Source of the DNA: Gloeocapsopsis sp. IPPAS B-1203
GTDB lineage: Bacteria; Cyanobacteriota; Cyanobacteriia; Cyanobacteriales; Chroococcidiopsidaceae
Direction of reading: 5' to 3'
Assembly: GCF_002749975.1 (NCBI RefSeq)
Contig: NZ_PEIG01000019.1
Location: 38,991 to 102,990, forward strand
Length of the DNA stretch: 64,000 nt
Shown here: positions 18,088 to 26,336 of the stretch, one piece after another
Numbering within the stretch: position 1 is the first letter of the stretch
Layout: the number at the start of each line of letters is the position of its first letter
Notes under the pieces: generated by a model
Databases searched by the model: none
The model's input: only the letters and a program-made list of their open reading frames with translations
Told to the model about the DNA's origin: nothing
Made by a program: the position numbers and the translations under genes

Positions 18088-21000
18088 ACTTCAATTTAGT
18101 CCCTTCAAATCAAGGGATTTCTACGTGGAGATAGTTTTCTAAAATATCACCCATTAAAGTTTCAATTTCGTCCCTTCAATAAAAGGGATTTCTACCTTAA
18201 ATCCTGCCTAAAGGTTTCCAAGCTAGCATGTTTCAATTTAGTCCCTTCAATAAAAGGGATTTCTACGCGCCAATAGAAGTCTTAAAGCAATACATCAGAG
18301 GTTTCAATTTAGTCCCTTCAATAAAAGGGATTTCTACTCTAATTCCAAGCTTGTAATGCTCAATCATTTCTAAAGAAAGTTTCAATTTAGTCCCTTCAAT
18401 AAAAGGGATTTCTACGCTTGATCTCCCCAGTACGGGAGTCAGTGACAACGTTTCAATTTAGTCCCTTCAATAAAAGGGATTTCTACCTAGAACTGGCGTA
18501 ACTACCACGCCATCGACAGGAATGTTTCAATTTAGTCCCTTCAATAAAAGGGATTTCTACTTAATGCTCTACTAATTTTTATCTTTTAATTCTGCGTTTC
18601 AATTTAGTCCCTTCAATAAAAGGGATTTCTACATTTCACCTTAAACTTAATATACTGTACCACGTGTTTCAATTTAGTCCCTTCAATAAAAGGGATTTCT
18701 ACTTTAGCTTCAATTCTGTTTACAGTGTAATTTAAAAGTTTCAATTTAGTCCCTTCAATAAAAGGGATTTCTACTCAAGATCTCAGGGGATACTAGTACA
18801 AGCTTTAAGTTTCAATTTAGTCCCTTCAATAAAAGGGATTTCTACCTCAAGCGCGGGCTGGAAGTATGGCGAGATTACATTTAGTTTCAATTTAGTCCCT
18901 TCAATAAAAGGGATTTCTACTGCTGGGTCGCGACTATGGTGTGATTACAAATAAAATGTTTCAATTTAGTCCCTTCAATAAAAGGGATTTCTACACAAGA
19001 AGATAGCATGAACGAATCTATCCGGCGGGTTTCAATTTAGTCCCTTCAATAAAAGGGATTTCTACTCTACGTGCAAGATCGCCCTTGACGTTGTCTTGTT
19101 GTTTCAATTTAGTCCCTTCAATAAAAGGGATTTCTACGGATGTGAGCTTATGCGATCGCTGAATCCGCGATAAGTTTCAATTTAGTCCCTTCAATAAAAG
19201 GGATTTCTACGTCGATATATCCATATTATGGGATACACTCTTTATGTTTCAATTTAGTCCCTTCAATAAAAGGGATTTCTACCTTTATTATTCTCAGCAA
19301 TCTTCTTGGCTTCCCCCCAAAGTTTCAATTTAGTCCCTTCAATAAAAGGGATTTCTACTCAATCAATTTCAATTGAAGATAGCTTTGATTCATTAGTGTT
19401 TCAATTTAGTCCCTTCAATAAAAGGGATTTCTACCCGATGTTGCAATATCGTTTACCCGCTTGGGACTGTTTCAATTTAGTCCCTTCAATAAAAGGGATT
19501 TCTACTCAAGAGTTTCGAGCAGTTAATTCGGTATTGCAGCCGTTTCAATTTAGTCCCTTCAATAAAAGGGATTTCTACAGTCTAAATTCAGTTCGCCACC
19601 GCTAACAAGAGTTGTTTCAATTTAGTCCCTTCAATAAAAGGGATTTCTACAATATTTTCTAAGTCAATGCTTACTGCTGCGGGAGTTTCAATTTAGTCCC
19701 TTCAATAAAAGGGATTTCTACTGCACTCACAGCAGCAGGATTAGATACAAATCCGTTTCAATTTAGTCCCTTCAATAAAAGGGATTTCTACTGCAAAATA
19801 TCTCTGCGGTTGCTGATCGTGTTTGCGTTTCAATTTAGTCCCTTCAATAAAAGGGATTTCTACCCAATCCGCGATGATTCGCGTTCCCCGACCGATGCAC
19901 TCGCAAGTACATGGTTTCAATTTAGTCCCTTCAATAAAAGGGATTTCTACTTGATTCAGTGGTAGTATTTAGTGCGCTATCAGCAGGTTTCAATTTAGTC
20001 CCTTCAATAAAAGGGATTTCTACACTGGATACGATCGATCAGAAAATAAATAATTTGTTTCAATTTAGTCCCTTCAATAAAAGGGATTTCTACACCGCCC
20101 TTTCTCCCTCTAGCACGCGCCGCCGTCGTTTCAATTTAGTCCCTTCAATAAAAGGGATTTCTACCCCCCGTTTTTGGGTCAACACCAGTTACCGCCGTTT
20201 CAATTTAGTCCCTTCAATAAAAGGGATTTCTACTTGAGCGTGAGTAGTCCAGTAATGTTCCTCAAAAAGTTTGATGTTTCAATTTAGTCCCTTCAATAAA
20301 AGGGATTTCTACTCAAAGTAGCATAATTATTTTGTTGATGAGTTTTAAGTTTCAATTTAGTCCCTTCAATAAAAGGGATTTCTACCACGGCAAAATCGGT
20401 ACAATCACTCGATCAAAGCAAGGTTTCAATTTAGTCCCTTCAATAAAAGGGATTTCTACGTAATGGCAAGGATGCCTTGAGAGAAGCTGTTTCCCGTTTC
20501 AATTTAGTCCCTTCAATAAAAGGGATTTCTACATAGCAGAACTTTTACCACAGCACCTTGCGCTGCGTTTCAATTTAGTCCCTTCAATAAAAGGGATTTC
20601 TACGTGAGTGCAGATCTAGCAAGTAACAGAAGCGCTACAGTTTCAATTTAGTCCCTTCAATAAAAGGGATTTCTACCTGCTTCAGCTGCGCTCCCAGAAA
20701 GCAATTCAGCTTCGTTTCAATTTAGTCCCTTCAATAAAAGGGATTTCTACTCTGAAGTAGATGCCTTAGCAATTAATTGGGGAAATGTTTCAATTTAGTC
20801 CCTTCAATAAAAGGGATTTCTACGACTAGAATCATCAGAACTAGATGCGGCTAAAGAGTTTCAATTTAGTCCCTTCAATAAAAGGGATTTCTACTCACTA
20901 TCAAGGTGTTGTAAATCAGTCTCTAACTGTTTCAATTTAGTCCCTTCAATAAAAGGGATTTCTACAACATTGTTCTTTACCTCCCTTTTGTCTTAGTCTG

Positions 21001-21682
21001 TTTCAATTTAGTCCCTTCAATAAAAGGGATTTCTACACCCGTCTTACAAAGGCGTTGTTGTAAGATTCTTTGTTTCAATTTAGTCCCTTCAATAAAAGGG
21101 ATTTCTACTTTGATTACCATCGTTGAGCAGTGTTGAAATCGGGTTTCAATTTAGTCCCTTCAATAAAAGGGATTTCTACATTGGGGACTCGAAACTATAC
21201 AGGAGGAACTGTTGGTTTCAATTTAGTCCCTTCAATAAAAGGGATTTCTACCCAGGCAATCTATCACTTAATTTCTCTAATCCTGTTTCAATTTAGTCCC
21301 TTCAATAAAAGGGATTTCTACTGGATTTTTGATGACGTGATTCCTTCGATCCGCAAGTTTCAATTTAGTCCCTTCAATAAAAGGGATTTCTACAAACTAA
21401 GCAAGCCTCAGCAGCACAGTTCCTAGGAAAGTTTCAATTTAGTCCCTTCAATAAAAGGGATTTCTACTTAACCTCTATAAATTCCGTTACGCTAATCTGC
21501 GTGTTTCAATTTAGTCCCTTCAATAAAAGGGATTTCTACAAGTATTAGTTCTTCTAGAGTTGTAGCGATTCAAGTTTCAATTTAGTCCCTTCAATAAAAG
21601 GGATTTCTACTAATTGGAGCCGTGTGTGTAAATGTGAAAGGAGTAGTTTCAATTTAGTCCCTTCAATAAAAGGGATTTCTAC
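18088..21682 (-). CRISPR. CRISPR array, 50 repeats / 49 spacers, transcribed on the minus strand
   Basis: I counted 50 copies of a 37-nt repeat at spacings of 69-87 nt, so spacers are 32-50 nt and mostly 34-36. On the minus strand the repeat begins GTAGAAATCCCTT and ends in the classic 3' handle ATTGAAAC, with a 6-bp stem TCCCTT/AAGGGA around a 6-nt loop. This sets the transcription direction. The two repeats at the low-coordinate end are diverged: five mismatches at 18088-18124 (stem intact, three changes in the loop) and one at 18159-18195, as expected for the oldest, leader-distal end. Repeats from 18230 to 21682 look identical by eye. The array lies directly behind csb2 on the same strand. 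Confidence 0.98.
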
Positions 21683-21848
21683 GGAGGCTCTTTCAAATTT
21701 GTTCTGTATGAGGTTTTCGAGGTTCGGGTGCGCGAGTTCTTTCGCATTTGCCAATAACATTATACTAATCATAGTTTTACAAGTACAAGAAAATACCTAA
21801 ATTACTTGATATATAACCATTTCAGCAAATGCGCGAATCCAAAACAAC
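21683..21848 (-). promoter_or_regulatory. CRISPR leader with candidate promoter
   Basis: This 166-bp gap between csb2 and the first repeat is at the leader end by repeat polarity. On the minus strand it has TTGTAC (21788-21783) and, 18 bp later, a consensus TATAAT (21764-21759). That would start transcription near 21752, about 70 nt before the first repeat. A 9-bp inverted repeat (CGCATTTGC at 21743-21751, GCAAATGCG at 21825-21833) flanks this promoter. The array can therefore be transcribed independently of the cas operon. Confidence 0.65.
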
Positions 21849-23336
21849 TTAATCCGCTGAAGTCATTAGCATACCGTTATTCTGGGCAATGCCCTGATAT
21901 ACACCCACCCACTCGCGCATAGGAACCATTGCCCCTAAGCCATAATGAGCAGCATACCCTAGGATAATAGGTCCAGTTACCACAGTTGTAAACTTTAACT
22001 TTACTTGATAACCAACTTGCCCTACTTTCTTACCCTGTCGGCACTCAGATTCCCATTTCCAAAAGTTTGGAAATACTTGGCAAGAAGCAATAACAGCCAC
22101 CTGATTATCTAGACAGAGTGCTAAACCGTCTTCATGCTCTTGGTAAGTAGGAGTTCCTTTGAGATTGAGCCAAGGAAGATATTGTAGATATTGCAGCACT
22201 TGATGTTCTGGACCATCTTTTTGATAATGCTCTGATAGCATTCGCGGTTTACCACGACGTACAGCGGGAAATCGGGAAAGAAAAAATGGTGTAGATGATA
22301 TCCAATCTTCAGAAGCTGGCTCAAGACTTTCTATATCAGCGATCGCAAGCTTAAGATCGCAACTACGGGTAACTCCTGATAACTCAGAACAACTGGCGAT
22401 CGCAGCTAATGCTTCTGAACTATAGCCACTATAGCTATAAAGTCTGATTTGCTCTACGTAACGCCCTGTACGATCTGAAACACATTGAATAATTGTATGG
22501 TCGTGGTTTTTGCTGGGTTCTCCCATTTCCTGTCCTGTAAAAACAGACGCAGGACAACGACTAACTAAAGCCTGATGCAACCGATGTGTTAGCTTGAGAG
22601 CCGCATTAAATGGTAGTTTAGGAGAACTTGAAACTGCTAATGTGATGCTATGTGTATGTTGCCAAGCAGAGTATTGTTTTTGGACTTGCTGTTGGTTAAT
22701 ACGATAAGTAGCCCAGCGGATACCAGGAAATATTGCCGAACGATTGACTCCATAATTTTCATAGGTAGACAAGTTCAAAGCATTCCATAAAGCATCTGCA
22801 TCCAAATCAGAATCGGCGATCGCAACAATTCTTGTTCCTTGAATATCCGGTTCAGCATTCGGTTCTGGCGCAGTTTCTACTAATGATAGCGTTGCCACCG
22901 ACTCCTTGCGACCAAAATAAGTTAACCCAGACAAACACAGACTCAACACTAATTCTTCAATCTCAGCAAGCATCACTGACCAATGAATATACAAATCGTG
23001 CTGATGACTAGACATCAACAAACCTGCGGAATAAAGTGTTTTCCCAGGACCTACCTTAGCCGTTTTTAAGTTGACCTGCGGGCGCGGACTACGATGCTGA
23101 ATATAGGTTGTAGGTGGTAGAGTGTAACTTGGCTGTACCAAAGCTAACTTGTGTAGTAACGCCTTTAATGTTGGCTGGTACTTGTCTAGGAGATTAACAT
23201 GATAAGCTCCGGCAACGAGCGATCGCAAAATCCGCCAGGGAGCAGGAGGCCAATCAATCACTCCTTCTGCGTGCAGATTTCCCCAAGCACAAGCTTGATA
23301 TTGGTTGGTGTGGAATTGAACCTTGATGTGGATCAT
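21849..23336 (-). CDS. csb2: type I-G Cas5-Cas6 fusion protein Csb2
   Basis: This 495-residue protein resembles the Csb2 family (GSU0054 type). The N-terminal Cas5-like RAMP part begins MIHIKVQFHTNQYQACAWG and includes WPPAPWRILRSLVA. The C-terminal part carries Cas6-like features, with a glycine-rich segment GPIILGYAAHYGLGAMVP near the end. In type I-G systems this fusion is thought to process pre-crRNA and cap the 5' handle of the crRNA within Cascade. It overlaps csb1 by 4 nt (ATGA), so translation is coupled. It is the last gene before the leader and array. I did not identify the catalytic residues of the Cas6 part. Confidence 0.85.
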   Translation of the reverse strand: MIHIKVQFHTNQYQACAWGNLHAEGVIDWPPAPWRILRSLVAGAYHVNLLDKYQPTLKALLHKLALVQPSYTLPPTTYIQHRSPRPQVNLKTAKVGPGKTLYSAGLLMSSHQHDLYIHWSVMLAEIEELVLSLCLSGLTYFGRKESVATLSLVETAPEPNAEPDIQGTRIVAIADSDLDADALWNALNLSTYENYGVNRSAIFPGIRWATYRINQQQVQKQYSAWQHTHSITLAVSSSPKLPFNAALKLTHRLHQALVSRCPASVFTGQEMGEPSKNHDHTIIQCVSDRTGRYVEQIRLYSYSGYSSEALAAIASCSELSGVTRSCDLKLAIADIESLEPASEDWISSTPFFLSRFPAVRRGKPRMLSEHYQKDGPEHQVLQYLQYLPWLNLKGTPTYQEHEDGLALCLDNQVAVIASCQVFPNFWKWESECRQGKKVGQVGYQVKLKFTTVVTGPIILGYAAHYGLGAMVPMREWVGVYQGIAQNNGMLMTSAD

Positions 23337-24313
23337 GCTTCAACAGCTTCCTCTTCTTCAGCAAATTGCACTTGGTCATCTGGTACAACAACTCGTACTT
23401 TTTCAAATAAATCTTGACAATTATTAATTGCAGCTTTAAGTTGTTGTTCTAATTCCTCAAAAGCAGGTAATTTCTGCATACTTGTTTCTGATTTAGGAAT
23501 TAAGTAACATTCAGTGCGTAATGTCACAGGTTCAGATAGTAAGCGACGAATGAGATATTCACTGAGTACCTGAATAAGATGTTTAGCTCGACTATCTAAG
23601 TTAGATTTATCAACGAGGCGAGTATCAATCACAAATCGTCCTAAATAGCGTTGCGCCTTGAAACTTTCGCGTACATAAACAATGTTTCCCAAACCGGCTT
23701 CACTCGGTTTTTTTACCGCCTGATCTTTGTCATTCTTGACAGCAAACATATGCTTGAGGTTGACTCCTTTACCACGTGCAGAAACCGGATCGTGAACCGC
23801 CCCACCAGTCGGCATAGAAATTGCATTTTCTGCAACAAACTCACCAGATAAAACCCTGGGAATGCGGTATACTCCTGCAATGTGGGTATAAAAGCTACCT
23901 AGCACAATACTCATAGGACACAGTGCAAATGCAGCTTGATAAACTCCGCTGTGTCTAATCCGCTGGCGCAAGCCTTCACGAAACCTTTGTCCATCGAGTT
24001 GGGCGTGTTTGTTCTTGAGTAGATAGCCAGTTCCCAAACGGTGTGGTAAATCTAAAGTACTAGCGACGTACTGCCCAGATTTTGTATAAATTTCAACAAA
24101 GGGTAATCCAGCAAGTTCAGGAATGAGAGTATGATTCACACTATCCCAAATGCTATCTTCAATTAAATTAGCTGTTGCTTGTGGTGTGTGTAATAAAACA
24201 TCAAGCCGTTGTTCCCAAGGGAGATAAGCTTGAGAAACACCGACATCTAAAAAAGTAGGAGGTTTAACAGTTGGCAGGGCAGAATCAAATTCTACAGTAA
24301 TTACGTTAAGCAT
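23333..24313 (-). CDS. csb1: type I-G Cas7-like backbone protein Csb1
   Basis: This 326-residue RAMP protein is of the Csb1 (GSU0053/Cas7u) family, which forms the crRNA-binding backbone of the type I-G effector. Recognisable parts are the N-terminal LPWEQRLDVLLHTPQATANL, the middle segment LPFVEIYTKSGQYVASTLDL, and the block CPMSIVLGSFYTHIAGVYRI followed by PRVLSGEFVAENAIS. The C-terminus is strongly acidic (EEEEAVEA). Its start overlaps the end of csx17 by 8 nt (ATGCTTAA), with TAGGAG about 6 nt upstream. Its stop overlaps the csb2 start by 4 nt. The family call rests on pattern and gene order together. Confidence 0.85.
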   Translation of the reverse strand: MLNVITVEFDSALPTVKPPTFLDVGVSQAYLPWEQRLDVLLHTPQATANLIEDSIWDSVNHTLIPELAGLPFVEIYTKSGQYVASTLDLPHRLGTGYLLKNKHAQLDGQRFREGLRQRIRHSGVYQAAFALCPMSIVLGSFYTHIAGVYRIPRVLSGEFVAENAISMPTGGAVHDPVSARGKGVNLKHMFAVKNDKDQAVKKPSEAGLGNIVYVRESFKAQRYLGRFVIDTRLVDKSNLDSRAKHLIQVLSEYLIRRLLSEPVTLRTECYLIPKSETSMQKLPAFEELEQQLKAAINNCQDLFEKVRVVVPDDQVQFAEEEEAVEA

Positions 24314-26336
24314 GGGTTTCTCCTAATTGATGAAAAGGTTGACAGGGAAAAACAAGCGCCAGCGCACAGCGTTTACCAGCAGCAATTGAATTTGGTAAGA
24401 CTACTGGTTGGATTGCAGCAAGTTGCCGACAAAGTGGGACAGTAGAGCCAATTAATAAAGCATTTACCGATTGCATACTCAAGGAGGTATTGCAAGTCCA
24501 TTGAAGTGAAGCAGCATATTTGTAAGCCTCTGGTAAAGGTTGAGTATGAGAAAAAGGGGTAAATTTTTTAGGAATTCGACAAAGTGCAAATCCTATAGCT
24601 AGCTCTAGAATGAGTTGATCGTTAGTACGCCCAGCAATGAAAGCTGCGATCGCATCTGGACTAGCGCGATATGTCCAACCGTGGGCGGGATGGTATCTAT
24701 CTTTTTCCCAAAGCTCATTCCATAATTTGAGTAAAGACACACATAAAACTTCTAAAGAAGAAGTCTTCAGTTTGTGGTGATGATTATCTGACCAAAACCA
24801 AGCGTCTTTATCTTTGCTATATCTTGCTGAGGACAGCAATGGTCGAAACGAATGCGAATGTCTCGAATCTATGTGTGTTGTTGCAGTGCTAGCAAGTGCA
24901 GCGGCTAATTCAACTTCAGCAATGGGATATTCCTGATAAACTGCCTCAATCCATTTCTCCCCTAATTTGGGAACTGGAGGTAGTTTAGTTTTAATTCGAC
25001 TATGCAACACCTCTAGTTGTCCTAAAAGACAAATTGCCGTAGTTGCTTCAGAATTACCTTGTTGCAGTCGATACAGCGTTTTCTGAATTGCTATTAAGAG
25101 ATTGTATTGCGCTTGCGATTGTTTGTCGCTAGGACGTGCTTGCAGTCGCCATTTTCTTAATTCAGCGGCAAAATCTGTCTTTCCAGGGGTTGCAAGTCCG
25201 ACATATATTAGGTATTTGCCCTGTCCTTTCCGTGTCCATAAACCAAATCGAGCAAATCGATTTAATCCTTGATATTCACTCCTTTGAGTAATGACATCGA
25301 GCATATCAATCGTATCGACAACTTGATTTTTGAGCCGAAACGCCAAGTCGGTTGTGACTAAATCTTGAAAGTCTTCCCAGTCCATTGGTTGCTCCCACAA
25401 AGGTAGCCAAACTTCATACGCTTTTCCTGTGCGATCGCTCGTATCTGCACTGCCAGAATTGACTTCTAGTAGCAGTGGGTAAGCAGCTATAGTGTATTCG
25501 GGAGCGCCTTCTGCGACTTCATTACGCGGAATTGCTTTGCCTGTAAATGTGGTGGCGCCTTCGAGATAAAGAATTAAATCAATAGGATTGGCAAGTTGCG
25601 ACGATCTACCGCCATTGTCTAAATAATCGGCTTGAGACGCACTTGTAGGTGCTAAATCATCGAAATAGTCAGCAGCAGGGTAGGTATGACCTAACAAAGC
25701 TTGTGCAAGAAGTGTTTTGGGCTGCGATTCACCTAATATTGAAGCTCGAATAAAAGCTTCTGTTTCCGGCGCTGGTTCTCCCGTATCTAAATCCCAAAGT
25801 TGCTGACAAACTTGGAAGTAAGTTGTACAAAATTCCGTCTTCCCGACATTACCACCAGTTCCGAGTAAGTCGTTACAAAGAAACCTTGATCCTGTTTGCG
25901 TGTTGGTCATTAGCCCGACTGCATTAATCCATTCCAACCAGTGATGATTACTCACTCGACTAGGAAGATCAGCCATGAGCGTTAGCTTCTTTTGTGCTGC
26001 TGATTGTCCTGCGGTATCCAACGATCGCATTGCATCTTGTAGTTCTTGGTATCCCTCGCGCATTAATCTGTAGCGTTCAGATTGAGATACTAAAACTTGC
26101 TGAAATTCCTTTTTGTTAATGAGGCTGTCATTATTCCAGGGGCTAAGAAAAGGCTTAGGTTGATAGTTTTTGAGAATCTTCTCAACTAAATCTTCTGCTG
26201 ATGCTTCCAAATAAAAACACTCATCCCAGTAACCTGTAGCTCCAGACAAGCGCAATAATCCGACAGCTTTTAACCACGCGATCGCAGTTGTCGGCGTTAG
26301 ATGTGGAAAGGGAAATGCTTTAGTTGCTGTTACCAT
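24306..26336 (-). CDS. csx17: type I-G large subunit Csx17 (Cas8)
   Basis: The Csx17 family is the Cas8-like large subunit specific to type I-G. I chose the ATG at 26336 (676 residues) because AGGAG lies 10 nt upstream. A longer frame from 26375 would add 13 residues lying inside cas3. Family features are the N-terminal LTPTTAIAWLKAVGLLRLSG, the block PKPFLSPWNNDS, HHWLEWINAVGLM followed by NDLLGTGGNVGKTEF, SQLANPIDLILYLEGATTF, KAYEVWLPLWEQPMDWEDF and LNRFARFGLWTRKGQGKYL. It probably recognises the PAM and stabilises the R-loop. The start overlaps the cas3 stop by about 17 nt. Confidence 0.88.
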   Translation of the reverse strand: MVTATKAFPFPHLTPTTAIAWLKAVGLLRLSGATGYWDECFYLEASAEDLVEKILKNYQPKPFLSPWNNDSLINKKEFQQVLVSQSERYRLMREGYQELQDAMRSLDTAGQSAAQKKLTLMADLPSRVSNHHWLEWINAVGLMTNTQTGSRFLCNDLLGTGGNVGKTEFCTTYFQVCQQLWDLDTGEPAPETEAFIRASILGESQPKTLLAQALLGHTYPAADYFDDLAPTSASQADYLDNGGRSSQLANPIDLILYLEGATTFTGKAIPRNEVAEGAPEYTIAAYPLLLEVNSGSADTSDRTGKAYEVWLPLWEQPMDWEDFQDLVTTDLAFRLKNQVVDTIDMLDVITQRSEYQGLNRFARFGLWTRKGQGKYLIYVGLATPGKTDFAAELRKWRLQARPSDKQSQAQYNLLIAIQKTLYRLQQGNSEATTAICLLGQLEVLHSRIKTKLPPVPKLGEKWIEAVYQEYPIAEVELAAALASTATTHIDSRHSHSFRPLLSSARYSKDKDAWFWSDNHHHKLKTSSLEVLCVSLLKLWNELWEKDRYHPAHGWTYRASPDAIAAFIAGRTNDQLILELAIGFALCRIPKKFTPFSHTQPLPEAYKYAASLQWTCNTSLSMQSVNALLIGSTVPLCRQLAAIQPVVLPNSIAAGKRCALALVFPCQPFHQLGETHA

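Noticed and set aside
18263..21772. Several 60-99-codon frames across the array (for example 19306-19605, 19959-20237, 21130-21426, 21554-21772)
   Set aside because: They are translations of CRISPR repeats; the peptide FNLVPSIKGIST or its variants recur in each, and no protein family is matched.
17891..21848. cas1, cas2 or cas4 hidden on either strand around the array
   Set aside because: No frame of suitable size exists outside the repeats, and the flanking genes belong to other families.
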